A stretch of 64,000 nucleotides of DNA, taken from the NCBI RefSeq assembly GCF_002864045.1, contig NZ_PJPV01000018.1:36203-100202 (forward strand), in the 5' to 3' direction. Source of the DNA: Endozoicomonas acroporae. Its GTDB lineage: Bacteria; Pseudomonadota; Gammaproteobacteria; Pseudomonadales; Endozoicomonadaceae. Shown here one piece after another: positions 18,295 to 28,103 of the stretch. The first letter of the stretch is position 1. Each line of letters opens with the position of its first letter. The position numbers and the translations under genes were made by a program. The notes below the pieces were generated by a model. It had not been told where the DNA came from, ran no database searches, and was given only the letters and a program-made list of their open reading frames with translations.

Positions 18295-19197
18295 TTACAC
18301 CCAGAGATAAAATGAATAGTGGTCCACCAGTAACACCACAAATAACAGCATCAAATAGGTAATTGAAAACCTGAAGGTCTTGATGGCGGCGTGAGGTCTG
18401 CTGTCACGTAGCAGGACAATGGACCAGTATAAAAAGCGTGCTCCCAGGATGGTTGCACCCATCAGATAGATCACCCCACTCATACCCGTCAGGAATGGCA
18501 ACAGGGTGACCATAAACATGATGATGGTGTAGAGCAGAATATGAAGTTTGGTGTAAGCCTCACCATGGGTAACTGGCAACATGGGAACATCCGCTTTGGC
18601 ATACTCCTCCTTGCGATGGATCGCCAGGGCCCAGAAGTGAGGCGGCGTCCAGGCAAAAATAATCAGTACCAGCAAAAGGCCATGGCCTTCAAACTGTCCG
18701 GCCACGGCAGTCCAGCCGAGCAGGGGAGGAGCTGCCCCGGCCAAACCACCAATAACAATATTCTGTGGCGTTGCCCGTTTCAGAATCAGCGTATACACCA
18801 CCGCATAGCCCATCAGGGAGGCAAATGTTAACCAGGCGGTCAGAGGATTAACCAGCACAAACAGCATGGCCATTCCCAGTGAACCAATAATAAAGGCAAA
18901 AATGACCGCCTGGAGCGGTTCAACCCGACCGGTGGCCACCGGACGATTATGGGTTCTCGCCATCACCGTATCGATCTGTCGGTCAACGACATGATTGATC
19001 ACCGCTGCGGCACCGGCACAGAGAGCAATGCCCAGGTTACCAAAGAACAGAATATCCAGAGGTACCCAACCGGGTGTTGCCAGGTACATACCAATAACCG
19101 ACGTTAAGATCATCAGCGCGACCACCTTCGGCTTGGTCAGCTCAAGATAATCCTTCCAGTGGGTACTCCCTGCCGGTAATACATTACTTTGACTCAT
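18295..19197 (-). CDS. cyoE: protoheme IX farnesyltransferase (heme O synthase)
   Basis: A 300-residue polytopic membrane enzyme of the UbiA superfamily that converts heme B to heme O. The prenyl-diphosphate-binding Asp motif appears as [19 protein letters not shown] (about residues 67-85), followed by the second conserved loop around [15 protein letters not shown] (about 195-209). About nine hydrophobic helices are evident and length fits the family. It is two bases downstream of ctaA and supplies its substrate heme O for oxidase assembly. Also called ctaB in this context. Confidence 0.94.
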   Translation of the reverse strand: MSQSNVLPAGSTHWKDYLELTKPKVVALMILTSVIGMYLATPGWVPLDILFFGNLGIALCAGAAAVINHVVDRQIDTVMARTHNRPVATGRVEPLQAVIFAFIIGSLGMAMLFVLVNPLTAWLTFASLMGYAVVYTLILKRATPQNIVIGGLAGAAPPLLGWTAVAGQFEGHGLLLVLIIFAWTPPHFWALAIHRKEEYAKADVPMLPVTHGEAYTKLHILLYTIIMFMVTLLPFLTGMSGVIYLMGATILGARFLYWSIVLLRDSRPHAAIKTFRFSITYLMLLFVVLLVDHYSFYLWV

Positions 19198-19199
19198 GC

Positions 19200-20273
19200 T
19201 CAGCCCTCTCTTTCCTGCAAATCCTGCAAACTGTTGTTCAAACCACTTTTCTTAAGAGCACCGCCGAATAAGAAGTAGTTATAGGCCACCAGTGATAGCA
19301 ACAACAAGGCACCACCCAGATTATGGGCTACGGCAATACTCAACGGCAGGCTCCAGATGATATTGCTCAGGCCAAGGCCCACCTGGACCGTCAACATAAC
19401 CATAACCAGCAGCATCAGTTTTCGAACCGTTGATCCTATAGAACCGCCAACCCTGAAAGACACCCTGAGCGCAATAAACATTTGCAACGTCAGCAATATT
19501 ACTACCAGTATTGCTCCCACTCTGTGGGCAAAATGTATGGCGGTTCTGGCCTCAGCATGCAGCTGCCCACCCAGATAATTCGGACCAATATCCTGCCCGA
19601 CATCAAATCCTTCTGCAAAATTCATGGGTGGCAGCCACTGACCCTGACACATTGGCAAATCAGGGCAGGCAAGGGCTGCATAGTTGGAGCTGGTCCAACC
19701 ACCAAGACTGACCTGACCAACCACCAGCACCAGACTGAACACCGCCAGCCACTTCAGGAACAGGAACGGCTTATCCGGCACCTTTTCTCGATGCACGCCG
19801 GACAACCTCAACGTTAAGAGAAACAACAGACTGAAGGTGGCAAAACCGCCCAGCAAATGAGCAGTTACAACCTGGGGCCATAGTTTTAGTGTGACGGTCC
19901 ACATACCAAAAGCGGCCTGCAGGGTAATCAATGCAAGGATCAGAATGGGTAGCTTGAACGGCTGACCCGGCTCACGCCGGTGTCTGAATGCCTGAATAAC
20001 AATCATCAACACCAGGAGCATCAGGGAACCAGCCACATAACGGTGGATCATCTCTGCCCAGCCCTTATCTACTTCAACCGGAGCCTCCGGAAAGAGCGAC
20101 TCGGCATGGGCAATCTCCTGCTGAGTATCCGGCACAGTCAGAAAACCATAACAGCCGGGCCAGTCAGGACAGCCCAGCCCGGCATGCACCAGCCTGGTAT
20201 AGGCACCCACACCAACCACAATGCTTGCCAGCAGTGTTGCGATCAGCGCCAGATAAAATCCTTTTTTCTTCAT
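19200..20273 (-). CDS. ctaA: heme A synthase (COX15/CtaA family)
   Basis: A polytopic membrane enzyme that oxidises heme O to heme A for the aa3-type oxidase. The start at 20273 gives 357 residues beginning [10 protein letters not shown], which matches family N-termini and has GGAG six bases upstream; an ATG 33 bases further up is also possible. The hallmark [20 protein letters not shown] segment is present as [19 protein letters not shown] (about residues 25-43), and a second one as [14 protein letters not shown]. Conserved heme-ligand His residues lie in EMIHRYVAG and IHFAHRVGA. Eight membrane segments are seen. Confidence 0.92.
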   Translation of the reverse strand: MKKKGFYLALIATLLASIVVGVGAYTRLVHAGLGCPDWPGCYGFLTVPDTQQEIAHAESLFPEAPVEVDKGWAEMIHRYVAGSLMLLVLMIVIQAFRHRREPGQPFKLPILILALITLQAAFGMWTVTLKLWPQVVTAHLLGGFATFSLLFLLTLRLSGVHREKVPDKPFLFLKWLAVFSLVLVVGQVSLGGWTSSNYAALACPDLPMCQGQWLPPMNFAEGFDVGQDIGPNYLGGQLHAEARTAIHFAHRVGAILVVILLTLQMFIALRVSFRVGGSIGSTVRKLMLLVMVMLTVQVGLGLSNIIWSLPLSIAVAHNLGGALLLLSLVAYNYFLFGGALKKSGLNNSLQDLQEREG

Positions 20274-20373
20274 TGCCACTCCAGTGAGTTGACTACCCAT
20301 TACCAACCCTTTTTTTAACCAAAAAATACCACATTAATCAAAAACCAATGACGCAATAATCATTTAGTACCCA

Positions 20374-20958
20374 TTAACCGATATTGGACGCTTTCAGCAG
20401 CTTTTGCAGATCTTTCAGCACATCACCCCCGGGCTGATCAACCCGGTATCCCATGATCAGATTACCCAGCGGATCAATGATAAAAATACGGTTCTCTGGC
20501 CAGTGCTTAAGGCCGAGCGCGGTTTGCACATGGTTTTTGTCCGCGTTCAGCCAGTAAATGCCCGGATGTTCCGTTTCAAGTTCTGAGGAGGGCACCGGTT
20601 TTTCCGGAGCAATGTAAAACCGGGTCACCCGTTCAGACTCTTTTCCCAGGGCAATATGCACCTGACGAGTTTTATACAGGCTGGCGACACAATCAGACTC
20701 TTCACAACGGGCACTGCCAAACACCACCACTCGCCAGAGGCCCTCTGTTTCTGCGGCATCTACACTCTTTTCACCATCCTGAAGATGCAGCGCGGCAAAC
20801 TGGGCCGGTGGTAGTAAAAGCTCGCCTTTATTGGTTCTTCCTTCTGGTATCCACGCCCCGGTAAAGTACATAATCCAGGCCATCCCCATAGCCATGGATG
20901 GGATCAAAATGACAAGGGCAAGCTGCAGCCGATTCTTATTCGTGGTTGTCTTGGTCAT
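20374..20958 (-). CDS. hypothetical membrane-anchored protein of the oxidase assembly locus
   Basis: A 194-residue protein with one N-terminal membrane helix (LALVILIPSMAMGMAWIMYF) and a periplasmic domain that looks like a degenerate SCO/thioredoxin fold (WRVVVFGSARCEESDCVASL; later RIFIIDPLGNLIMGY). Genes of this kind regularly sit between SURF1 and ctaA in pseudomonads, so a part in oxidase biogenesis is likely but unproven. The ATG at 20958 has a GAGG site; an ATG at 20976 overlapping the SURF1 stop lacks one nearby. The two Cys are not in a CxxxC motif, so copper binding as in SCO is doubtful. Confidence 0.7.
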   Translation of the reverse strand: MTKTTTNKNRLQLALVILIPSMAMGMAWIMYFTGAWIPEGRTNKGELLLPPAQFAALHLQDGEKSVDAAETEGLWRVVVFGSARCEESDCVASLYKTRQVHIALGKESERVTRFYIAPEKPVPSSELETEHPGIYWLNADKNHVQTALGLKHWPENRIFIIDPLGNLIMGYRVDQPGGDVLKDLQKLLKASNIG

Positions 20959-20972
20959 GATCACCTCACACG

Positions 20973-21680
20973 TCATGCTTGTTTTTGTTTACCTGAGCGA
21001 ATCATCTGGAACCCATACAGCAAGAGCAGGACCAGTGCCATGGCAAACCATTGAAAGGCGTAGCCCAAGTGCTTCTCTGATTTCAGATTAATCACCATTG
21101 GGCGCATCTGTTCAGCACCCGGCTGACCGGCTCTGAGCACCATGTAAAAATCCGGCGTCGTGCTCTCTATGGCTTCGGATATTTTCAGTGAGTCAAACGC
21201 CTGGATGCGTTTCGGCCAGCCTTCTTCCCAGATGTCTTCCGCCAGCATAAAGGGTTTGCCCAGGGGCTTATACGCAAAGCCGGTCAGTATCAGATGCTCC
21301 GGATCTGTCATCACCTCCGGCAGTCGTTCCCGATCACCAGCGACAATCCAACCCCGGTCAATCAACAACCATGCTCCGTCATCGGTCAGAAACGGCATGA
21401 ACAGCTCATACCCGGCCTCGCCCTGGAAAACCTGATTATCCAAAAGAAAGTAGCGATCCGGGTCAAACCGGCCGCTCACCGTAAAAGGGAGATACAAAGG
21501 ATCTTCGTGACGTTGAGCCTGGGAAAGTGACAACGGCTCAAGAGCATGGCGAGACTCATAAGCCTGCTCCAGCATCAACTTTTGCTCGTAACGTGATAGC
21601 TGCCAGAAGCCCAGACTCACCAGTACCGGCAGGGTGGCAATCACTAACAGGGTCAACTTCAATCTGAATCCAAACATCAA
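20973..21680 (-). CDS. SURF1-family cytochrome oxidase biogenesis protein
   Basis: A 235-residue protein with an N-terminal and a C-terminal membrane helix enclosing a periplasmic domain, the SURF1 topology. The N-terminus LGFWQLSRYEQKLMLE (about residues 23-38) and the tail LGYAFQWFAMALVLLLLYGF are family landmarks. SURF1 helps insert heme A into oxidase subunit I. It overlaps or abuts the following small gene and is divergent from the DUF2909 gene. Confidence 0.9.
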   Translation of the reverse strand: MMFGFRLKLTLLVIATLPVLVSLGFWQLSRYEQKLMLEQAYESRHALEPLSLSQAQRHEDPLYLPFTVSGRFDPDRYFLLDNQVFQGEAGYELFMPFLTDDGAWLLIDRGWIVAGDRERLPEVMTDPEHLILTGFAYKPLGKPFMLAEDIWEEGWPKRIQAFDSLKISEAIESTTPDFYMVLRAGQPGAEQMRPMVINLKSEKHLGYAFQWFAMALVLLLLYGFQMIRSGKQKQA

Positions 21681-21779
21681 GTGAACTGTCTTTCTATGCT
21701 ATTGTGTCCCAGAAAGTGCGGAAAATACTGAGTTCATCTCAGGAGTTTGCCTTGTGGATAACTTTCTTGAGTCAGGAAT

Positions 21780-21995
21780 ATGTGGATAAAATTCGTCGTT
21801 ATTGTTCTTTTTATTGCCGTGGTTATCAGTCTGGGTACCGGCTTTTATTTTTTGCTGACTGAGAAGAAGAGTTCGCCCAAACTGCTGAACTCCCTGAAAG
21901 TTCGTATCGGTCTCACTGTTTTGATTATGGTGATTATTGTCGCCGCCTGGCTTCATGGAGATATCCACAGCCAGGCACCCTGGTTGTATCGATAA
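21780..21995 (+). CDS. DUF2909 family twin-transmembrane small protein
   Basis: A 71-residue protein with two membrane helices (VVIVLFIAVVISLGTGFYFL and VRIGLTVLIMVIIVAAWL) joined by a short basic loop (TEKKSSPKLLNSLKVR). This matches the DUF2909 or twin-transmembrane family often found inside cytochrome c oxidase loci. It is the only plus-strand gene in the locus, divergent from SURF1 and ending three bases before the coxC stop. Function unknown. Confidence 0.82.
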   Translation: MWIKFVVIVLFIAVVISLGTGFYFLLTEKKSSPKLLNSLKVRIGLTVLIMVIIVAAWLHGDIHSQAPWLYR

Positions 21996-21998
21996 CCG

Positions 21999-22889
21999 TT
22001 AAATCAGATAAACGAAAATAAACAGTCCAACCCATACAACATCCACAAAGTGCCAGTACCAGCTGGCGGCTTCAAAGGCAAAATGGTTATCCGCCTCAAA
22101 ATGCCCCTGATAAACCCGCACCAGCATCACCGCCAGCATAATGGCTCCCAGGGTTACATGAGCACCGTGAAAACCGGTCAACAGGAAGAAGGTTGAGCCA
22201 TAAATACCAGCACTGAGGGTCAACCCCAGTTCGTTATAAGCCTCAATGTACTCTTCAACCTGGAAAAACAGGAATGCGGTGCCGAGTATCAGCGTCAGAA
22301 TCAACCACAGTTTTATCTTGTAGCGGTCATTAGCGCGCAGTGCATGGTGGGCCAGTGTCAGTGTGATACTGGAAGCAACCAGCAGAAGCGTATTCAACAG
22401 CGGCAGGTGAAAGGGATCCACAACATCGGCAGCGCCCACAAAAAGATCATTGTCCGGATTCACCATCAGTGGCCAGCTCGCAGTAAAATCTGGCCAGAGC
22501 ATTTCGTGGGTCATCGCCCCTTCACCCTCACCGGCAAGCCAGGGGACGGCCAGAACCCGAACATAGAACAGGGTGCCAAACAGTGCGGCAAAGAACATCA
22601 CTTCGGAAAAAATAAACCAGAACATTCCCCAACGGAATGTCCGGTCCATCTGCGGGCTGTAAAGCCCGGCCCGGGACTCCTGGATGACATTGCCGAACCA
22701 GCCAAACAGCATCCAGGCCATAATCAGGCCACCGGCGTAAAACACATAGTGTGCACTAGAGTCCTTAACACCGGCGCTCATGTCATTCATCATCATGCCG
22801 GCCCCGAGAAGGGTCAGAAAAAGTCCAATAGACGCAATGATTGGCCATTTACTTTGGGCCGGAACGTAGTAGGTACCTTCGGTAGCCAT
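21999..22889 (-). CDS. coxC: cytochrome c oxidase subunit III
   Basis: A 296-residue membrane subunit with seven helices when started at ATG 22889 (MATEGTYYVPAQSKWPIIAS). The longer open frame would need a TTG start and adds 19 atypical residues. Family landmarks include RWGMFWFIFSEVMFFAALFG, the HHALRAND loop, and FHGAHVTLGAIML. The C-terminus ASWYWHFVDVVWVGLFIFVY is the standard one. It stabilises proton pumping by the aa3-type oxidase. It lies 87 bp downstream of ctaG. Confidence 0.95.
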   Translation of the reverse strand: MATEGTYYVPAQSKWPIIASIGLFLTLLGAGMMMNDMSAGVKDSSAHYVFYAGGLIMAWMLFGWFGNVIQESRAGLYSPQMDRTFRWGMFWFIFSEVMFFAALFGTLFYVRVLAVPWLAGEGEGAMTHEMLWPDFTASWPLMVNPDNDLFVGAADVVDPFHLPLLNTLLLVASSITLTLAHHALRANDRYKIKLWLILTLILGTAFLFFQVEEYIEAYNELGLTLSAGIYGSTFFLLTGFHGAHVTLGAIMLAVMLVRVYQGHFEADNHFAFEAASWYWHFVDVVWVGLFIFVYLI

Positions 22890-22975
22890 AATACTTTCTT
22901 TCACCTCTCCTGATCTGACAGGGAGTACGCCTTTTCTCCCGAACAATCTTCTTTAGAAAATAAAGCTCAAAACAT

Positions 22976-23539
22976 TCAGTTTAAATGGGTTACATCAAAC
23001 AGCGTATAAGACAAGGTTAGCTTTTTTATATGCTTCGGCAGATCCTGATCAACGATAATCCGCAGTGGCATCACCTTTTCTTCCCATGGCTGCAACGTCT
23101 GTGTGGTAAAACAAAAACACTCGACCTTATGCAGAAAGTTGGTGGCTTCAAACGGCGTCACACTGGGAATGGCCTGGCCCACTATTGTTTTACCCGTGGG
23201 GTTTTTCGCAACAAAGTTGAGCAGGCCCGGTTCGCCGGGATGCACAGTGACCTGGGGGGTACTGGGGTAAAAGTCCCAGCTCATACCCGCATTCTTCGTG
23301 GCTACAAATTGCACCTTGATATCGCGGCTGGTATCCACTTTGGCTTCTGCCGCCTTGTACATGTATGGGTCAGGATCCGTCTTGCCGTTCAGGCCAGTCA
23401 CCTGACAGAACACGTTGTACAGTGGCACCATGGCAAAACCAAAACCGAACATGCCACAAGCTACGAGTATGGAGCGAATGACAGTACGACGAGTTGAATG
23501 CTCGATGGCTTCAGGCTGCTCTCTATCCTGTTCACTCAT
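22976..23539 (-). CDS. ctaG: cytochrome c oxidase assembly protein CtaG/Cox11
   Basis: A 187-residue copper chaperone for the CuB centre of subunit I. One N-terminal membrane helix (SILVACGMFGFGFAMVPLYN, about residues 24-43) is followed by the conserved FCQVTGLNGKT. The copper-binding Cys pair sits in KVECFCFTTQTL (about residues 138-149). The periplasmic beta-sandwich domain ends normally. It lies 16 bp downstream of coxA, as in most proteobacterial cox loci. Confidence 0.94.
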   Translation of the reverse strand: MSEQDREQPEAIEHSTRRTVIRSILVACGMFGFGFAMVPLYNVFCQVTGLNGKTDPDPYMYKAAEAKVDTSRDIKVQFVATKNAGMSWDFYPSTPQVTVHPGEPGLLNFVAKNPTGKTIVGQAIPSVTPFEATNFLHKVECFCFTTQTLQPWEEKVMPLRIIVDQDLPKHIKKLTLSYTLFDVTHLN

Positions 23540-23554
23540 ACAGACTCCTGTCGT

Positions 23555-25147
23555 TTACTTTACATCCGGTGGTGTGGTGAAGGTGTGATAGGGCGCTGGT
23601 GATGGCACACTCCACTCTAATCCTTCAGAACCTTCCCAGGGCTTGGCCTCAGCTTTTGCTCCCCCCCTGATGCATTTAATCACGATAAACAGGAACAGGA
23701 GCTGCGTGGTTCCAAACATAAAACCACCAATACTGGCCATTTCATTGAAGTTGGCAAACTGCAGTGCGTAGTCCGGAATCCTGCGTGGCATGCCCGCCAG
23801 CCCGACAAAGTGCATCGGGAAGAACGTCAGGTTCATCCCGATAAAGGACATCCAGAAATGCACTTTGGCCAGCGTCTCGTCATACATATAGCCAGTCCAT
23901 TTTGGCAGCCAGTAATAGCAGGCAGCATAGATGGCAAAAATTGCCCCCGGCACCAGTACATAGTGGAAATGAGCCACCACGAAATAGGTGTCGTGGTATT
24001 GGAAATCAGCAGGGGCAATTGACAGCATCAGCCCCGAGAAACCACCAATGGTAAAGAGCACCACAAACGCGGTGGAGAAGAGCATCGGGGTTTCAAAGGT
24101 CATGGAACCACGGAACATGGTGGTCACCCAGTTGAATATCTTTACCCCGGTGGGTACCGCAATCAGCATGGTGGCGTACATAAAAAACAGCTCGCCAATC
24201 AGCGGGATGCCCACTGTGAACATGTGATGCGCCCAGACAATAAACGACAGAAAGGCGATACTGGCGGTGGCGTACACCATGGAGGTATAGCCAAACAGGG
24301 GTTTGCGTGCAAATGCCGGAATAATGGCGGAGACGATCCCGAAGGAGGGGAGGATCATGATGTACACTTCCGGATGCCCAAAGAACCAGAAAATATGCTG
24401 GAACAGTACCGGATCACCACCACCACCGGCATTGAAAAAACTGGTACCAAAATGAATATCCATCAACATCATGGTCACTGCACCCGCCAGCACCGGCATT
24501 ACCGCGATCAGCAGATAAGCCGTGATCAGCCAGGTCCAGACAAACATGGGCATTTTCATCATGGTCATCCCGGGGGCTCTGAGGTTCAGAATGGTCGCGA
24601 TAATATTAATCGCCCCCATGATGGAAGAGATCCCGAGCATGTGGATCGCAAAGATGAAAAATGTTGTTGAAGGCGGTGCATAGTCTGTAGATAGTGGCGC
24701 ATAAAAGGTCCAGCCGAAGTTGGGGCCACCACCTTCCATAAACAAGGTGCTCACCAGCATCACGGCAGCAAAGGGCAGAATCCAGAAGCTCCAGTTGTTC
24801 ATCCGGGGCATGGCCATATCCGGAGCCCCGATCATCATGGGAATCATCCAGTTAGCCAACCCGACAAAAGCCGGCATAACGGCACCGAATACCATGATCA
24901 AACCGTGCATCGTGGTCATCTGGTTGAAAAAAGCCGGCTCGACAATCTGCAGTCCGGGCTGGAACAGCTCAGCCCGAATGATCATGGCCATGGCCCCACC
25001 GGTCAGAAACATAATGAAGCTGAACCACAGGTACATGGAGCCAATGTCTTTGTGGTTGGTGGTCAGAACCCAACGCATCAACCCTTTGGCAGGCCCGTGA
25101 TGATGCTCCTGATCCAGGGAAGAAGCAGTATCTGTTACCGAAGTCAT
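23555..25147 (-). CDS. coxA: cytochrome c oxidase subunit I
   Basis: The 530-residue catalytic subunit of the aa3-type oxidase. It has twelve membrane helices, the CuB and His-Tyr cross-link motif WFFGHPEVYIMILPSFG (about residues 235-251), the HHMFT motif (about 286) and the heme ligand region VVAHFHYVLVPGAIFA (about 371-386). It reduces oxygen to water and pumps protons. All copper and heme ligands I could check are present. Its start is 12 bp downstream of the coxB stop, indicating a coxBA-ctaG-coxC operon. Confidence 0.97.
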   Translation of the reverse strand: MTSVTDTASSLDQEHHHGPAKGLMRWVLTTNHKDIGSMYLWFSFIMFLTGGAMAMIIRAELFQPGLQIVEPAFFNQMTTMHGLIMVFGAVMPAFVGLANWMIPMMIGAPDMAMPRMNNWSFWILPFAAVMLVSTLFMEGGGPNFGWTFYAPLSTDYAPPSTTFFIFAIHMLGISSIMGAINIIATILNLRAPGMTMMKMPMFVWTWLITAYLLIAVMPVLAGAVTMMLMDIHFGTSFFNAGGGGDPVLFQHIFWFFGHPEVYIMILPSFGIVSAIIPAFARKPLFGYTSMVYATASIAFLSFIVWAHHMFTVGIPLIGELFFMYATMLIAVPTGVKIFNWVTTMFRGSMTFETPMLFSTAFVVLFTIGGFSGLMLSIAPADFQYHDTYFVVAHFHYVLVPGAIFAIYAACYYWLPKWTGYMYDETLAKVHFWMSFIGMNLTFFPMHFVGLAGMPRRIPDYALQFANFNEMASIGGFMFGTTQLLFLFIVIKCIRGGAKAEAKPWEGSEGLEWSVPSPAPYHTFTTPPDVK

Positions 25148-25158
25148 ATCTACTCTCC

Positions 25159-26346
25159 TTACAGGCTCGCCTGCTGGTTATCTGGCATGGTCTGCTTGGC
25201 CGGATCTTCTACGTATTCGCCAGTTTTCTTGTACTCCACAATCTCTTTAGGGGTCACCATTTCACCGGTGTCATTGCCCCAGGCATTCCGCTCATAGGTG
25301 ATCACGGCAGCAAGGTCCACCTCACTCAACTGGCCGGCAAAGGCCTGCATTGCCGACCCCTTCTTACCGTTCATAACAATATCGACATGTGCTCCGATCT
25401 GATCCGCTTCAGTGGCCATCGGGCTGCCTTTCAGTGCCGGGAAGATCGGCGGCATGCCGGCACCGTTGGGCTGGTGACATACAGCGCAAGCCTTTGTGTA
25501 GGCCTGCTCACCTCTGTCCATCAATTCCGCCATGGTCCATGTTTTATCGGTCAGCTCACGCTCTTTGCCCGCTGCGGTTTTTTTCGCCTGCAGCCAGGCG
25601 TCATAGTCTTCCTGTGACTTGGCCTCAACCACAATGGGCATATAGCCATGATCCTTACCACACAGTTCGGCACACTGCCCGCGGTAAGTACCGGGCACTT
25701 CAATATTGGTCCAGGCTTCGTTGATAAATCCGGGAATGGCGTCACGCTTGACTGCCAGGGCAGGCACCCACCAGGAGTGAATCACGTCAGCAGCGGTTAC
25801 CAGAAAGCGAACTTTTTTATCCACAGGAATCACCAGCGGCTCATCCACTTCCAGAAGATAGTTGGGGTTCTTGTCCCGAACATTCCGGATCTGTTCCCGG
25901 GGTGTACTGAGGTTACTGAAAAAAGAGACACCTTCTCCGACATATTCATACTGCCACTTCCACTGATAGCCGGTAATTTTGATATCAATGTCGGCCTCGT
26001 CAGTATTGTAGATTTCCACCAGCGTTTTGGTCGCCGGAATGGCCATCAGCACCAGGATCAGAAAAGGAATGGATGTCCATACAATCTCAACCAGTGTGCT
26101 TTCATGAAACTGGTGAGCTACTGCGCCCTTGGATTTACGGTGCTTGAAAATGGAATAAAACATGACACCAAAGACAATCAGGCCAATCACGACACAGATC
26201 ATCAATATGGTCATATGGAGTCCGTAGATATTCCGGCTGACCGCCGTCACACCTTCGGTCATATTGACTTCCCATGCAGCACGGCTACTACCCGTTACAG
26301 CCAGTCCCGCAAGAAGAAGAAAGAGAGATTTCGCCTGCTGCATCAT
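25159..26346 (-). CDS. coxB: cytochrome c oxidase subunit II with C-terminal cytochrome c domain
   Basis: A 395-residue subunit started at the ATG at 26346 (a second ATG follows directly), with AAGGGA upstream and a signal sequence MMQQAKSLFLLLAGLAVTGS; an upstream in-frame extension of 46 residues is unlikely. Two membrane helices precede the cupredoxin domain. The CuA site is seen as GQCAELCGKDHGYMP, with the further His in VIHSWWVPAL. A fused cytochrome c domain carries the heme motif CAVCHQPNGAGMPPIFPALK, so this is a caa3-type subunit II. It receives electrons from cytochrome c in the periplasm. First gene of the oxidase operon. Confidence 0.95.
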   Translation of the reverse strand: MMQQAKSLFLLLAGLAVTGSSRAAWEVNMTEGVTAVSRNIYGLHMTILMICVVIGLIVFGVMFYSIFKHRKSKGAVAHQFHESTLVEIVWTSIPFLILVLMAIPATKTLVEIYNTDEADIDIKITGYQWKWQYEYVGEGVSFFSNLSTPREQIRNVRDKNPNYLLEVDEPLVIPVDKKVRFLVTAADVIHSWWVPALAVKRDAIPGFINEAWTNIEVPGTYRGQCAELCGKDHGYMPIVVEAKSQEDYDAWLQAKKTAAGKERELTDKTWTMAELMDRGEQAYTKACAVCHQPNGAGMPPIFPALKGSPMATEADQIGAHVDIVMNGKKGSAMQAFAGQLSEVDLAAVITYERNAWGNDTGEMVTPKEIVEYKKTGEYVEDPAKQTMPDNQQASL

Positions 26347-27122
26347 TATTCCCTTACATCCCCTGACTATCCGCTGATCGCAGCGGAAACTTCTTATTAT
26401 TATTGTGCAGATTTGTTGCGCTGCTTTACTTCTCAGAGGTGCGACTGCCAACGGAGCAGTTTTTCGTCCGGTTGCCTGTGTCACGATACTGACCTTTCCA
26501 ATGGTCTTGTGTTGTTACCAACGTTCATCGTCTCCACCCCATGATAAAGCCCGTTTGTGTCATTTACGCAGGTAAACCACAGATGGATTTATTGAGAGGA
26601 AGCGAGATTGCTTATATTTATCTGATCTGAAAAACCCCACTACATCTATTCAAGAGCAGATATGCAATCAGTATTGAGACCAAAACAAACGGCTTAACAT
26701 ACACATAACTGCAAATCCAACACCTCACGCCATAAAAATACTATGGCAAATCATTCAAAGCAGAACACTCTAAGTCTGACAATAATCGTTATAGAGTATA
26801 GTTCTAAAAAACCATTAAACAACATGCTGAAAGAAAATGAAATCGCCAATTTTAAAATACTGTAAATGTCGTTTAATAGATTCCTGACATTTCCCATATC
26901 ACGCCTGTAAAGGGCTGTAATTAAACAATATTTTATTCAGGTTCTATGGTGCAAAAATTTATGCCCAAGACATTCTGTTGTAACTAAAGACAATCCCCTC
27001 TGCAAAAATCAGAGAAGCAGTAAGTCTAACCAGGCTCTATCACCCTTTATAAACAGGGTTCGCCATTGCCTCTTTGGGATCTTATGAAATCAAACGTTAA
27101 GCCACCTGCAAAAATGGCTGTG
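26347..27122. other. 776-bp AT-rich spacer, no gene seen
   Basis: The spacer lies upstream of coxB and downstream of an unknown gene. It must contain the coxBA operon promoter. The stretch 26640-27000 is markedly AT-rich. I see no supported gene and no strong repeat. Confidence 0.6.
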
Positions 27123-28043
27123 TTACGACAATTTCTGCTTCTGTCTCATAAACATTTTGAAGCGCTCATACATTTCCCAGTTTTCAATAACACTGTACTT
27201 ACAGTTGTCGCAGACCGTTACACAACCGGCTTTTAATATGCCATAGTGGCACGTTTTAACGGGTTTACTAAGCTCCCTTTTCAGCCAATACCTTATAATC
27301 TTTATTTCATCCAGGCTCCAGCCATCACGCAGGGGCATGCACTCCTTGTTAAAAAATTCGTGAAATTCTTCATCGTCTTTGCTCCAGAGAATACTCAGGG
27401 GAATATTATTTTTAACAATAAAGTCGTTAACGTCTTCACACTCTTCGTCATTCACGAATGCAAAGAAATAATTAATACGCTCATGTTTAGCCAGGATCAT
27501 GGCACTGTGGAACCTGGCCAATGCCTGATACTCTTCGGGAGCGAACAACTCTTTACCAGACCAGTCTTTGTTCAGAAACTCAGTCAGTTCTGCAGGCAGC
27601 CTTGCTAATATTGAATCAGCCAGTGACTTTGTTTCATCCTCAGTAGGGCCATCTTCTCTCTTTCCGTCTATCCATCGTTTTCTCAAAAATTCAGTTATGT
27701 TAAATTCAAGACTGTTTTTAAGTTTTTCCGGGTTGATCTCCAAATCGAGACCGGGAACACGTCCGAGGTGAGAATTACAGGGATAAACGAGCAATAAATC
27801 ATTTTCCTGAAACTTTGTCGGTGGTTGTTCAGGCCCTGCTTTCACGACACAAGACGTTTGAGTGGTTATTTGACGTTTATCCAGTGGGTGCTCTGGGCTC
27901 TCTGTGGAATCAGGAAGATGGCGTAAAGAGGCTGGAATCCCCTGAACTTTACCATTCGACTCAGCAGATGCAATAGCTTGAGGGCTGTCTGATTTGACCA
28001 GAGGTACATGTGGCTGAACAGGAAAATTTACTGATGAATACAT
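27123..28043 (-). CDS. hypothetical protein, first of a tandem paralogue pair
   Basis: A 306-residue protein of a family I do not recognise, clearly paralogous to the next gene (28104-29015). Residues 1-75 are Pro/Ser/Gln-rich and probably disordered. A conserved core begins at PPTKFQENDLLLVYP (about 75-90) and includes LADSILARLPAELTEFLNKD and FAPEEYQALARFHSA. Near the C-terminus a Cys-rich motif CHYGILKAGCVTVCDNC (Cys 265, 274, 278, 281) looks able to bind zinc. No signal peptide or membrane helix. The disordered N-terminus followed by a small globular domain would suit a secreted effector, but that is speculation. Confidence 0.6.
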   Translation of the reverse strand: MYSSVNFPVQPHVPLVKSDSPQAIASAESNGKVQGIPASLRHLPDSTESPEHPLDKRQITTQTSCVVKAGPEQPPTKFQENDLLLVYPCNSHLGRVPGLDLEINPEKLKNSLEFNITEFLRKRWIDGKREDGPTEDETKSLADSILARLPAELTEFLNKDWSGKELFAPEEYQALARFHSAMILAKHERINYFFAFVNDEECEDVNDFIVKNNIPLSILWSKDDEEFHEFFNKECMPLRDGWSLDEIKIIRYWLKRELSKPVKTCHYGILKAGCVTVCDNCKYSVIENWEMYERFKMFMRQKQKLS

Positions 28044-28103
28044 AAGTACTTATTTCCTCTAGTTTGGCTCAAAGACACCATTTTCGGCAAACCAGTGGCA
28101 GTC